Origin: Shewanella hanedai
GTDB lineage: Bacteria > Pseudomonadota > Gammaproteobacteria > Enterobacterales > Shewanellaceae
Assembly (NCBI RefSeq): GCF_007197645.1
Contig: NZ_VKGK01000002.1
Span: 186,001 to 250,000, forward strand
Length of the DNA stretch: 64,000 bases
Reading direction: 5' to 3'
The position numbers and the translations under genes were made by a program. The notes below the pieces were generated by a model. The model saw only the letters and a program-made list of their open reading frames with translations, ran no database searches and was not told the DNA's origin. Shown here one piece after another: positions 16,404 to 27,207 of the stretch. Every line of letters begins with the position of its first letter. The stretch's first letter is position 1.

Positions 16404-18998
16404 ATGTCACAAGTTGCACAGGTTGTAGAATGGGTAAACCAAGACGGAAAGCCACTTTGGTGGCGTCACGCTATACGCTTAGCTTTAGGTCATGGAGAGA
16501 TCAAACCTGAATTTGTTGATGTCTTATATAACCTTGCAAAGATGGAGTTTGGACTCTTACAAAAAGATGAGATCTACCCATCAAATATATCACCAGTGGG
16601 AGTAATGGGGTTCGGTGTTGAAGAACACCCTATAAATCTACTTTCTCTCGGTATGGTTCGGAACGTTTCATCTCTTGTACCAGACCAAAACCTAAACTTC
16701 GACCCTAATGGTTTAACAGTCGTCTATGGGGACAATGGTGCAGGTAAATCTAGCTATGCAAAAATCCTAAAAAGCGCGTGTCTAACTCGTGGCGATGTCC
16801 CTAATATTCTTACAAATGTTTTCAAACCATCAACTGAAAATCCTCAAGCTACACTGAGTTTTAGTACAGCAGGTAGCGCACCTACCCCCTTTATTTGGGA
16901 AAAGGATGGTGATGAAAGTCCAGAGTTAAAGTCCATTCGTATTTTTGATTCTAAGTCAGCAGTACATTACATATCCAAAGAAGATAGCGTTGAGTACAAA
17001 CCAGCAGAACTCAAGTTACTTGATGAGCTAGTAAGTGTTTGTCTTGAGGTGAAAAGAAGACTTTTAGGTGAACAGAAGCATCATTCAGCACCGCACCCAA
17101 TATTTGGATATAACCCATCGACTAAAGTTAATGCGTTTGTACAGTCACTAAATAATTTGCCTATTGCAGAATCAACAACAACTTTAGACTCTCACTGTGC
17201 AACAGATGAAGAAATAGCTCAAATAGAACCCTTAAAGCTAGAAATTGTCGAGTTAACAGGTAAAACGCCAGATCAATTAAAAAAGGAACTTGCAGGTAAG
17301 TACGGTCATCGAGAACCCCTATATAAATTCATTAATAATTTGGTATTTCAGCTTAGTGACGGCAACTTAAGCGAAATAGGACGATTGTATGATGAACAGA
17401 AATCCAAAGTCGCTGCGGCAGAAACCATAAGGAGAACGACTCTCACAGGTTTACCTATTGGGGGAATTGGTGCTGAAGTTTGGAAACAAATGTGGAGGCA
17501 TGTTGAAGGTTTTATAACTAGTCAAAATGGTTCCTTCCCTCCAGTTGCAGGTGAGAATTGCCCGACTTGTTTACAGGTTATAGATACTGCAACAGCTGAA
17601 CGTATGAAGGCATTCCACAATTACTTACAAGATCAGTCTCAAGTTGAAGCTCAAAAAGCAACTCAAGCATATCAAGCTCGTATACAGTTTATTCAAAACC
17701 TATCTTTCGATTTATCACCCTTCGCTGGAATTCTAACTGAAATCGAAGCCATAAAACCTGAAGTGATGGCCGCTTTAGGCGAACTGATGGGCCAACTAAC
17801 CAAGCGCAGAGAATCTGTCCTAGCTACCACTCCATGTTTTATCCAGCCGCCGCTAATTCTTAGTGTACCAAGCTGGTTGAAAGCACAGTTGGATTCTCTC
17901 AAAGCTAAGATTGAAAGCGTGGCCGATGATGGTTCATTAGCTAGATCGCTTGCAGAAAAGAACTCACGACTGCTGGAGTTACAGGATAGACAAACAATAC
18001 GCCAACAAAAACAATCCGTCTTAAATGAGATCAACAGACTTTACACTTTTCAGATGTTTCAAAATGCTATAGCTAGTGTTGTACTCACGAGAGTAACTTC
18101 GTTTACATCTGTACTTAGTAATGCAGGTGCAATAGGTCAGTTAAAAGGTGTATTTGAAAGCGAGTTGTCAGTATTAGGTTTTAAATCTTTTCCTGTCGAA
18201 ACTAAAACTCGTGGTTCAGCAGGTGAGCAGAAGTTGAAGTTGGCTATTTCGAATATAACCTCTACAAAGATCTCAGATATAGCCAGTGAGGGTGAACAAA
18301 AATGTATTGCCTTGGCAGGCTTTATGTCCGAGTTAACAATCGATAATCGTAAGTCAGCAATTATCTTTGATGACCCTGTAAACTCACTAGACCACAAATG
18401 GCGTAGGTTGTTTGCAAAACGGATAGCCGTAGAATCTCTGCACCGTCAGGTAATTGTATTAACGCACGATTTACCATTTCTAGTCATGTTGAGAGAAGCA
18501 GCAACAGAGACTTCGTTTAACTTATTACATATTGCTAAGAGAGGCCCATATTCTGGTTTCCCTGTTGGCCGTCTACCATGGGATGTAACGTCCACAAGAG
18601 AACGAATAGCTTCCCTACGTCAGCAAGTTGATGTTCTAAGAGCATACTGTAAAGATTTAGAGAACTTCATAGAGGAAGACTATAAAGAGAAAGCTAGATA
18701 CGTCTATGGGAAGTTGCGAACCACTTTAGAGCGACTCATTGAAGAGTGGCTAATTGGCGATATTGTTCAACGTTTCAGTAGAGATGTCCGAGTAACGATG
18801 ATCGCTAAGCTGTTGAAAATTAGCGAGTCAGAAATAGCTTTTATTACTGCCATCTATGACAAATGTTGTTGCTTCCTTGATGCCCACGATAACCCAGCTA
18901 ATGCAGGTGTAGTGCCTATGCCTGACATTGACGAACTAAATCAAGACATCGAAGATTTGGCTGCATTTTTTAAGGAAGTAAAAAATAGCAGAAAGTAA
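16404..18998 (+). CDS. AAA_13/ABC-type ATPase with zinc-hook-like Cys pair, resembling RloC/PrrC anticodon nucleases
   Basis: The 864-residue protein has a Walker A motif GDNGAGKSS (about residue 109), an ABC signature-like SEGEQ (about 627), a Walker B motif IIFDDPVNSLD (about 652) and a switch His in LTHDLPF. The centre holds NCPTC (Cys386 and Cys389), placed like the zinc hook of Rad50 or RloC, between stretches likely to form coiled coil. After the ATPase comes a helical C-terminal domain with RTTLE (Arg772, Glu776) and a later His828. This recalls the Arg-x3-Glu...His triad of PrrC/RloC, although the His lies further away. The start is the ATG at 16404. A role in phage defence is inferred. 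It follows the split NERD gene. Confidence 0.75.
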   Translation: MSQVAQVVEWVNQDGKPLWWRHAIRLALGHGEIKPEFVDVLYNLAKMEFGLLQKDEIYPSNISPVGVMGFGVEEHPINLLSLGMVRNVSSLVPDQNLNFDPNGLTVVYGDNGAGKSSYAKILKSACLTRGDVPNILTNVFKPSTENPQATLSFSTAGSAPTPFIWEKDGDESPELKSIRIFDSKSAVHYISKEDSVEYKPAELKLLDELVSVCLEVKRRLLGEQKHHSAPHPIFGYNPSTKVNAFVQSLNNLPIAESTTTLDSHCATDEEIAQIEPLKLEIVELTGKTPDQLKKELAGKYGHREPLYKFINNLVFQLSDGNLSEIGRLYDEQKSKVAAAETIRRTTLTGLPIGGIGAEVWKQMWRHVEGFITSQNGSFPPVAGENCPTCLQVIDTATAERMKAFHNYLQDQSQVEAQKATQAYQARIQFIQNLSFDLSPFAGILTEIEAIKPEVMAALGELMGQLTKRRESVLATTPCFIQPPLILSVPSWLKAQLDSLKAKIESVADDGSLARSLAEKNSRLLELQDRQTIRQQKQSVLNEINRLYTFQMFQNAIASVVLTRVTSFTSVLSNAGAIGQLKGVFESELSVLGFKSFPVETKTRGSAGEQKLKLAISNITSTKISDIASEGEQKCIALAGFMSELTIDNRKSAIIFDDPVNSLDHKWRRLFAKRIAVESLHRQVIVLTHDLPFLVMLREAATETSFNLLHIAKRGPYSGFPVGRLPWDVTSTRERIASLRQQVDVLRAYCKDLENFIEEDYKEKARYVYGKLRTTLERLIEEWLIGDIVQRFSRDVRVTMIAKLLKISESEIAFITAIYDKCCCFLDAHDNPANAGVVPMPDIDELNQDIEDLAAFFKEVKNSRK

Positions 18999-19062
18999 CC
19001 TTATCATCACCTCACTAATCTTGAACGAAAAGTTCTAGCTTTTGTAAAGCGATTAGCCATTA

Positions 19063-19100
19063 AAAACCCGACACGGTTTCCAGTCTCGGGTTTTCTTTTT
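19063..19100 (+). terminator. terminator after the ATPase gene
   Basis: AAAACCCGA (19063-19071) pairs with TCGGGTTTT (19086-19094), and CTTTTT follows. Confidence 0.8.
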
Positions 19101-19150
19101 AGGTGTTGTTCTTATCTTTCAACCAAGAGCTCAGGCCTATGGGGTAGACG

Positions 19151-19260
19151 TTTTTACGTAGGATAAATCGCTTTAGAGCAAGGCTTTTTGGCGCGACGTG
19201 TAGTCTTTTGAGCTCTCAACTATTAAGAGCGGCAAAGGAGCGCAACCACTATCTCCTAAA
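19151..19260. repeat. diverged repeat copy A downstream of groL
   Basis: Shares TTTACG(T/C)AG(G/T)ATAAATCG, TTAGA(G/A)CAAGGC and CGACGT with copy B at 19341-19438. The groL terminator lies between the two copies. It may be a family of intergenic repeats. Confidence 0.55.
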
Positions 19261-19265
19261 AGCAA

Positions 19266-19297
19266 AAAGCCCCGATACTGTTAAGTATCGGGGCTTT
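19266..19297 (-). terminator. groL terminator
   Basis: A perfect 14-bp stem AAAGCCCCGATACT closes a GTTA loop. On the minus strand it is followed by CTTTTT. It lies about 150 bases beyond the groL stop. Confidence 0.88.
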
Positions 19298-19340
19298 CAT
19301 TCATTTGGCTTTAAGCTTTTAGGCTATAGACCAGCAATGC

Positions 19341-19438
19341 ATTTTACGCAGTATAAATCGAGTTAGAACAAGGCGCTTTACCACGACGTTTAGCTTTCTT
19401 AAACGAGTGGTGAAGCAACACAGTTATCACCGATTTAG
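19341..19438. repeat. diverged repeat copy B downstream of groL
   Basis: Partner of copy A at 19151-19260, in the same orientation and with internal gaps. It occupies almost all of the space between the groL stop and its terminator. Confidence 0.55.
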
Positions 19439-19448
19439 GCTAGTAAAA

Positions 19449-21170
<1,722 letters not shown>

Positions 21171-21184
21171 CTAAACGAAGTGAT

Positions 21185-21475
21185 TTAGCTCACTACAGCC
21201 ATTAGATCAGATTCTGAAAGAATCAGAACTTCTTCACCATCAATTTTTTCTTTCTTAACGCCGTAACCTTCGTTGAAGATAACGATGTCGCCCACTTTAA
21301 CGTCAAGTGGTTGTACTGAACCATTTTCAAGAATTCGGCCATTGCCTACTGCAAGAACTTCACCACGAGTTGATTGCTCAGCAGCACTACCGGTAAGTAC
21401 AATCCCACCCGCTGACTTTGATTCAACTTCAGAACGCTTAACTATGACACGATCATGTAATGGACGAATATTCAT
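21185..21475 (-). CDS. groS: co-chaperonin GroES (10 kDa)
   Basis: The 96-residue protein begins [14 protein letters not shown] and contains the mobile loop [11 protein letters not shown] that contacts GroEL, then the GEVLAVGNG and [11 protein letters not shown] segments of the family. It caps the GroEL ring. It is the first gene of the groS-groL operon, with a sigma-32-like promoter about 100 bases upstream. Confidence 0.99.
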   Translation of the reverse strand: MNIRPLHDRVIVKRSEVESKSAGGIVLTGSAAEQSTRGEVLAVGNGRILENGSVQPLDVKVGDIVIFNEGYGVKKEKIDGEEVLILSESDLMAVVS

Positions 21476-21573
21476 CTATGGATGCTCCTAATGATTTTTT
21501 AGCCCAACAAAGGTTGGCAAGTATAATAAATACAGTAAATAAAATTAAGTCAACTTTTTACTGCTTGACGTTC

Positions 21574-21602
21574 GATATATGGGGGTGATCTGGTTCAGAA
21601 CC
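21574..21602 (-). promoter_or_regulatory. sigma-32-like heat-shock promoter of groS-groL
   Basis: Read on the minus strand, CCCCCATATAT (21575-21585) is an excellent match to the sigma-32 -10 element. TTCTGAACC about 9-14 bases upstream resembles the CTTGAAA -35 element only partly. Position and gene content support the call. Confidence 0.7.
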
Positions 21603-21706
21603 AAGGGCTTTACAAAAAAAAGTCCATTTTTTTTAACTTGGCTTTATAAATGCGAGGTCAATCCTGATAGAATTGCCCTCCTTCAGTAATAAGGCAAAAC
21701 TTTCCC

Positions 21707-23062
21707 ATGAGAGACAGACACGGGCTGCTTACTCAGCCAATTGGTCGTGTACTGCTAAATATGAGCCTACCGAACCTGATTGGTGTGTTAACCATTCTGG
21801 GGTTCAGTCTCGTCGACACGTTTTTTATCAGTCAATTAGGCACTGAATCTCTCGCGGCGATTAGCTTTACTTTTCCTGTTACTTTGGTCATTTCAAGCAT
21901 CGCGATTGGCATAGGCGCCGGAGTCTCGACCAATTTAGGCCGACTTATCGGTAGCGGACAAGCCCCTAAAGCTAAGGTGTTCCTGCACGACTCTTTATTG
22001 CTGACCTTTATCTTAACCGGGTTTATCTCCTTGCTGGGCAGTCTGTGTATCGAGCCGCTGTTTAGCCTACTTGGGGCTAATGACTCAAGTCTGCCGTTAA
22101 TCCATGACTATATGTTCATTTGGTATTTCGGTGCGCCCTTATTAGTGATGTTAATGGTGGGCAACCAAGGCCTACGTGCCACTGGCGATACTAAGTCACC
22201 CGCTAAAATCATGATGCTAGCGGCACTGATCAATTTGATTTTAGATCCTCTGCTTATTTTCGGCATAGGGCCGTTTCCTCGCTTAGAGATAGAAGGCGCG
22301 GCGATTGCCACGGTGATCTCTTGGATGGTCGCCCTGTCGCTATCGGGTTATCTGTTGATATTTAAACGCCATCTGGTGGAGTTTGCTGGCTTCAATATCA
22401 CTCGACTTCGACATAACTGGAAAAAGCTCGCCCATATTGCTCAGCCAGCGGCCTTGATGAACCTGATGAATCCACTGGCCAATGCCATGATTATGGCCAT
22501 GCTAGCCCGTATCGACCACGGTGCTGTGGCAGCGTTTGGCGCCGGAACACGTTTAGAGTCGGTACTGTTGGTGGTTGTGATGGCCCTTTCGTCCAGCTTA
22601 GTGCCTTTTATCGCGCAAAATTTAGGGGCCGGTCAAACTGACAGAGCCCGTGAAGCTCTGTTGTTATCGCTTAAATTTGTACTGATTTTTCAAACCTTGC
22701 TCTATCTGCCGCTGTATTTCTTTGCTGGTACCATTGCCCAGCTTTTCAGCAGCGATCCTCAGGTAGTTGAGTGGTTAACCTTTTATATTATTATGCTGCC
22801 AGTGGCTTATGGCCCATTGGGCGTGGTGATTTTGTTGGCCACCTCACTTAATGCTTATCACAGACCCATGTGCTCACTGGTATTGAATCTGTGTCGTCTG
22901 TTCTTAGTCATGCTGCCATTGGCCGCTTTAGGCTCATATTTAGGCGGCGTAAAAGGCTTGCTACTGGCACTGCCAATTACCAATACCGCACTCGGCATCG
23001 CCTGTTATATATTGGCAACGAAGATCTCTGAACCTGTAAAAACCGAACCATCATTGGCATAA
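21707..23062 (+). CDS. MATE family multidrug exporter
   Basis: The 451-residue protein has about twelve hydrophobic segments in two similar halves, with the MATE start LLTQPIGRVLLNMSLPNLIG and the VDTFFISQLGTESLAAISF region. MATE proteins export cationic drugs, fluoroquinolones among them, using a sodium or proton gradient in the inner membrane. The specific substrate cannot be inferred. The ribosome site is weak. It is 44 bases upstream of a Qnr-like gene on the same strand with no terminator between them, so the two may share a transcript. Confidence 0.92.
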   Translation: MRDRHGLLTQPIGRVLLNMSLPNLIGVLTILGFSLVDTFFISQLGTESLAAISFTFPVTLVISSIAIGIGAGVSTNLGRLIGSGQAPKAKVFLHDSLLLTFILTGFISLLGSLCIEPLFSLLGANDSSLPLIHDYMFIWYFGAPLLVMLMVGNQGLRATGDTKSPAKIMMLAALINLILDPLLIFGIGPFPRLEIEGAAIATVISWMVALSLSGYLLIFKRHLVEFAGFNITRLRHNWKKLAHIAQPAALMNLMNPLANAMIMAMLARIDHGAVAAFGAGTRLESVLLVVVMALSSSLVPFIAQNLGAGQTDRAREALLLSLKFVLIFQTLLYLPLYFFAGTIAQLFSSDPQVVEWLTFYIIMLPVAYGPLGVVILLATSLNAYHRPMCSLVLNLCRLFLVMLPLAALGSYLGGVKGLLLALPITNTALGIACYILATKISEPVKTEPSLA

Positions 23063-23106
23063 AAATATCCACCAGCCAACAATCGTCAATTCAGCAAGGA
23101 AATAGT

Positions 23107-23763
23107 ATGCAGGCCAGTCATCAAGTATTCATAGACACTAGCTTCAGCGAAGACGATCTGCAAGATGCTATCTTTGAAGACTGTCAGTTTTATCGCTGTG
23201 ACTTTGGCCGCGCGGATCTAAGTGATGCCAGTTTTATTCAATGTAAATTCGTCGAACAAGGCGATGACCAAGGTTGTCGGTTTAACTACGCCACCTTAAC
23301 CAACACCAGCTTTAAACAGTGCAACTTGAGCATGGCCAGCTTCACTGGCGCTAAGTGTTTTGGCATTGAGCTTCGGGAGTGTAACCTGCAGGGAGCCGAT
23401 TTTGGCCGCGCCAGTTTTGCCAACCATATCACCCACAAAACCTTCTTCTGCTCGGCCTACATTACCGCCTGCAATCTGGCTTACGCTAACTTCGAAGGGG
23501 CACTGCTGGAAAAATGTGAACTGATGGACAATCGCTGGCGTGGGGCTAACTTATTAGGGTCTTCGATGAAGGGCTCTGATCTCAGCGGTGGTGACTTTTC
23601 CCAATCGCAATGGGGCACATTTGAATTATCGGGCTGTAACTTATGCCGTATTGAACTTGATGGGCTTGACCCTCGTAATGTAAAGCTTGAAGGGGTGATG
23701 ATAAACCAGTGGCAGCAAGAGCTACTGCTAGCACCACTGGGTCTTATTATTACAACTGATTGA
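23107..23763 (+). CDS. Qnr-family pentapeptide repeat protein, QnrA-like
   Basis: The protein has exactly 218 residues, the length of QnrA. Pentapeptide coils (A/C-D/N-L/F-x-x) run through nearly all of it, for example CDFGRADLSDASF and CNLAYANFEGALLEKCEL. Segments typical of Qnr proteins are present: FCSAYI, the loop near GDDQGC, GSDLSGG, LDGLDPR, and a WQQE near the C-terminus. Qnr proteins fold as a DNA-like right-handed helix and protect gyrase and topoisomerase IV from quinolones. QnrA is thought to derive from Shewanella chromosomes. An AAGGA site precedes the ATG. Identity to known alleles needs alignment, and resistance should not be assumed. Confidence 0.9.
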   Translation: MQASHQVFIDTSFSEDDLQDAIFEDCQFYRCDFGRADLSDASFIQCKFVEQGDDQGCRFNYATLTNTSFKQCNLSMASFTGAKCFGIELRECNLQGADFGRASFANHITHKTFFCSAYITACNLAYANFEGALLEKCELMDNRWRGANLLGSSMKGSDLSGGDFSQSQWGTFELSGCNLCRIELDGLDPRNVKLEGVMINQWQQELLLAPLGLIITTD

Positions 23764-23803
23764 TAGCTGCTCAGTAATAACTGAGCATGAAAATGGAAAC
23801 CCT

Positions 23804-24154
23804 ATGAATAAAGCAATGAAAGCCGCCCTTATCTCCGCTTTTGTCTGTCCCGGCGGTGGTCATTTTTATCTAAAGCGCTATAACACGGGCACGTTACTCT
23901 CAACTGTCACTCTCGGGGCCTTAGTTTACCTGCTTGTTCAAGCGGTTGCGCGAGCCCAAGATATCTCAGATAAGATTGCCAATGGACAGATCCCGTTAGA
24001 TCTTAGCGTCATCTACCCACTTATCACTCAGCAACCCGCCGCCGAGCAAGCGCTTTATAATAACATTGCCACTTTCGCATTAATTATCTCTTGGCTAGTC
24101 GGTGTCATCGATGCGTACTGGCTGGGTGCCATTGCAGATAAAGCTGAAAACTAA
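23804..24154 (+). CDS. small inner-membrane protein of unknown function
   Basis: The 116-residue protein starts with ALISAFVCPGGGHFYLKRYNTG, a turn-rich motif seen in small two-helix membrane proteins of the TM2 type. A hydrophobic segment follows (LLSTVTLGALVYLLVQAV), then a polar loop of about 40 residues and a second hydrophobic segment (FALIISWLVGVIDAYWLG). It is 40 bases after the Qnr-like gene on the same strand and is followed by a strong terminator, so it probably ends that transcript. The function is unknown. Confidence 0.75.
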   Translation: MNKAMKAALISAFVCPGGGHFYLKRYNTGTLLSTVTLGALVYLLVQAVARAQDISDKIANGQIPLDLSVIYPLITQQPAAEQALYNNIATFALIISWLVGVIDAYWLGAIADKAEN

Positions 24155-24168
24155 CACTCTAACAAACT

Positions 24169-24204
24169 CAAAAGGGGCCAAACATAGCTATGTTTGGCCC
24201 CTTT
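24169..24204. terminator. strong bidirectional terminator
   Basis: An exact 36-base palindrome (AAAAGGGGCCAAACATAG and its inverse) has A and T runs at its ends, so it can stop transcription from both sides of this convergent gap. Confidence 0.92.
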
Positions 24205-24231
24205 TAATTTCAGGACGGGACACGCGTTAAA

Positions 24232-24534
24232 TCAACAGCCGTGCTTTAAGGATGAAGTCTTTGAAAAATCATGTTGAGTTGAAGGCAAACTGACCTTGTA
24301 CAGGTGAGCGGGCTGATTTTTTGGAAATTGGTATTCATTGCTCGCTGCTGCTGTTTTAGAAAAATCGTGTCGGCTGGATGACTGAACTAACTGATTTCCC
24401 GACGCTGCTTTATTTTTGGAAAAGTCATAGCTGGCTTTCGCCGCAGCCGTTTTAGAAAAATCAGGCTTCTCAGCCAAAGCTGATGTAGATGCAAAGGCAA
24501 GTACTGCAGACAAGGTCACGCTGGTTAACAACTT
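24232..24534 (-). CDS. small exported protein with repeated DFSKT motifs
   Basis: From the ATG at 24534 (TTGGAG site seven bases upstream) the product is 100 residues. A signal peptide (MKLLTSVTLSAVLAFASTSALA) is followed by a mature part of repeated blocks: PDFSKTAAA, YDFSKNKAA, HDFSKTAAA, YQFPKNQPA and HDFSKTSSL. The blocks alternate with short Ser-rich spacers, and the protein ends with a single Cys. A longer start at 24564 would disrupt the signal peptide. The repeats suggest a flexible or polymer-binding periplasmic protein. I do not recognise the family. Confidence 0.65.
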   Translation of the reverse strand, partial: KLLTSVTLSAVLAFASTSALAEKPDFSKTAAAKASYDFSKNKAASGNQLVQSSSRHDFSKTAAASNEYQFPKNQPAHLYKVSLPSTQHDFSKTSSLKHGC

Positions 24535-24801
24535 CATGTAGAACTCCAATCTTATTGACCACAAATTATTAACACCACTTTAACGCAAATTTGCCCTGCG
24601 GTGAATGTGCGAGTCCCATTTCATACAAAGTGTTACATGACCTATAATGTAAAATTCAATATAAACAGATGGTTGAACTTATGCGGAATAATGAGAGTGA
24701 GCAATGAAGTGTTATAAGATCGCAGAGATAAGGAAAGAAACCAGAGTCGAGCGACGAGTTACTCGGCTCTAGTGTTTTATTTAATCATATTTATGCCTGT
24801 A

Positions 24802-27207
24802 TCAGATTGGCGATCCAGGTGGCATGGTTAACGGCTCAGATATCAGTTTGAATTCAGGCTCCTTCATCCCTTCTTCAACACCTTCGGCTAACCAGGCAAA
24901 GTGTGCAGCCTCATAGGCGCTAACACGTTTAACCTTACGCTTTAACTGCTTGAGTGTTGCAGCTAAGCGACCAGCTAACTGTGCTTTCACTTCAGGACGC
25001 GTTTGCTTGTTGTGATAGGCAGACAGTAATTCATCAAGAAGAACGGTATTCACTCGCATCCAAACACCGAGTTCTGCTCCCGTTGGAATATCTTCATACA
25101 AAGTGGCGCCGAGCAGTTTATCGACTAAGTCAGGCACCGAAATCTGTTCTTTATCATTCAGGTAAGCTTGATTAACACGGTTTAAACGCTCAGATGTAAA
25201 CAGCTGCGATAGCGTATGTCGGCTCAAGACTTCAGCCATGCCCAAGGGATCGTTGATAACCCCTAAGCCAGAATCAAAACTCTCACGACTGTTTCGATAG
25301 TTGCCCGACTTAGGCACCAAGGCTTCCTGCAGAGATTGCGATATCACCAATTGCTCTGGGGATAAGGTCGTCAGTAATGCTTCTAGCGCATCAAGTTGCA
25401 GTTGTGGTGCCAAATAGTGCCAGGCTTCGCCATCCACCCCTTCGCCATAACTGTAATCTGTGCCACCAATGAACTTCGCAGCAGCTTCTATCTGGTAACG
25501 GGTCAGTAGATAGATAGGCACAAAAATGTCACTCAGCTCACCAGAGGGCTGGTTTTTAAGCAGAGCAAGCTGAGAGAAATCATTGATGGCTTTAGCGCGT
25601 ACCTCTCCCAAGCGAACCAGTTCAGCTACGGGATCGCTGCCATTGTCCCACAAACTCGCATAGGCATTACTGGCACTCTTAGCGCGGGAATCTGCTTCGC
25701 CGATATAACGTAGCCCTTCACTTTGCGCCTGCTTTATCAATGCTGGCAACTGAGCCGATTCTTCTTTTGCATCTGTGTATTCGCCGTAACCATATTCAAC
25801 GATATAGCGATCCCATGCCCCCACACCGATGTCATAAGGCGCTGAGATATCAATGTTGCCATCGACTAAGGCTATTTTGGGATGGGGATAATCCATCACA
25901 GAGGCATTGTCATTTGTTGATGCAGCGAAGTTATGATCAAAACCTAAGGTGTGACCCACTTCATGAGCCGAGAGCTGACGAATGCGATCCAAAGAGAGCT
26001 TCATTGCCGCATCTTCTGCAGCGGCTCTGTCTTCCCACCCAGCGGTTAAACCACGGGCGATCAAATGATCCTGACGCACACGCTGGCTGCCTAAAGTGAC
26101 ATGGCCTTTGATGATCTCGCCTGTTCTAGGATCGGTCACTGCGCTGCCATAAGACCAACCGCGAGTCGCACGATGCACCCATTGGATCATGTTGTAACGT
26201 ACATCTTGTGGATCGGCATCTTCAGGAAGCAATTCAACTTTAAAACCATTGATGAAACCTGCTTGTGTAAACGCCTCCTCCCACCAGCTCGCGCCTTCGA
26301 GCAGAGCGCTGCGGATCGGTTCTGGCACACCGGGATCCAAATAATATGTAATAGGGGTCACCACCTCACTAGGCGCTGATCCAGGGGTGACTTTTTGCAG
26401 ACGATGACGCAATAGATGACGTTGACGAATGTCTTCATTCACCTGCGTACCATAATCCAAATATTCGTCTGAGAGGTAACCACTCATAGGATGGTAATCT
26501 CGTGGAACGTAACCTTCATCGGGTAACTGAATAAACGAGTAACGCACTCGAACCGACAAATGATTAGCATCTGGTGTTACTTGGGCGACATGATCACCGG
26601 CTTTTTTACTGTTAAATGACAGGAGTACATCGACATCGCTGTTACGCTCGAAAGACTTAACCCCTTCTGGAAGGATCAAGGAGCGATCGGCATCCAGTTG
26701 ATAACTTCCCTGCTCTGTTGCTTCAAGTCTTGATGAGATCCCGTGCAGATCATTAATCACCAGATCGTTGATCGCCACTAGGTCGCGCTTTCCATCCAGA
26801 ATTTTACCGCGCCACAATACCGATTCAGCGAAAGCCTCTTTTACAGCTCGCAGCTCTGCACTATTGTCGCTACTTGCTCGATACTGAGTATTGAGCTGTT
26901 TCAATATCAGATAAGGACCATGGCGTTCAAACTGCACTAAACGAGTGTAACCTAGCTGGCCTCGATCGAGTCCAATATCATTGGATCCAACACCGTGGGG
27001 TAAGCTGGTTAGTAATAGAAATGGCTGGTTAAGTTTGTCCACCTCAAGGTAGAGATCCCCTGAGGCATTAGCGTAATAAAGATTGGTAAAACCGGTAGCC
27101 GCCTGACTCTTTTTGATTAATGTGGCGGTATTGACTGGTGCTGCAATGACATTAACAACGGGCGCAGACATAAGGGCAACTGCCAGTGCAATATTAAAGG
27201 GCTTCAT
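24802..27207 (-). CDS. exported zinc-dependent metalloprotease (HExxHxxGxxH type)
   Basis: The 801-residue protein has a signal peptide (MKPFNIALAVALMSAPVVNV) and, near residue 412, the extended zinc site HEVGHTLGFDHN, typical of metzincin-like proteases. Around it lie regions matching the large DUF5117/DUF4953-type bacterial metalloproteases, including YYLDPGVPEPIRSALLEGAS before the site and SVMDYPHPKI after it. The SVMDYP Met resembles the metzincin Met-turn. It is likely to degrade proteins in the periplasm or outside the cell. AAGGAG precedes the ATG. It appears monocistronic, and its substrate is unknown. Confidence 0.88.
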   Translation of the reverse strand: MKPFNIALAVALMSAPVVNVIAAPVNTATLIKKSQAATGFTNLYYANASGDLYLEVDKLNQPFLLLTSLPHGVGSNDIGLDRGQLGYTRLVQFERHGPYLILKQLNTQYRASSDNSAELRAVKEAFAESVLWRGKILDGKRDLVAINDLVINDLHGISSRLEATEQGSYQLDADRSLILPEGVKSFERNSDVDVLLSFNSKKAGDHVAQVTPDANHLSVRVRYSFIQLPDEGYVPRDYHPMSGYLSDEYLDYGTQVNEDIRQRHLLRHRLQKVTPGSAPSEVVTPITYYLDPGVPEPIRSALLEGASWWEEAFTQAGFINGFKVELLPEDADPQDVRYNMIQWVHRATRGWSYGSAVTDPRTGEIIKGHVTLGSQRVRQDHLIARGLTAGWEDRAAAEDAAMKLSLDRIRQLSAHEVGHTLGFDHNFAASTNDNASVMDYPHPKIALVDGNIDISAPYDIGVGAWDRYIVEYGYGEYTDAKEESAQLPALIKQAQSEGLRYIGEADSRAKSASNAYASLWDNGSDPVAELVRLGEVRAKAINDFSQLALLKNQPSGELSDIFVPIYLLTRYQIEAAAKFIGGTDYSYGEGVDGEAWHYLAPQLQLDALEALLTTLSPEQLVISQSLQEALVPKSGNYRNSRESFDSGLGVINDPLGMAEVLSRHTLSQLFTSERLNRVNQAYLNDKEQISVPDLVDKLLGATLYEDIPTGAELGVWMRVNTVLLDELLSAYHNKQTRPEVKAQLAGRLAATLKQLKRKVKRVSAYEAAHFAWLAEGVEEGMKEPEFKLISEPLTMPPGSPI

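Larger units (their letters stand above)
18999..19448. other. convergent intergenic region with two terminators and two diverged direct repeats
   Basis: This 450-base gap holds terminators for the ATPase gene and for groL, and two repeats of about 100 bases described separately. No gene is visible. Confidence 0.7.
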
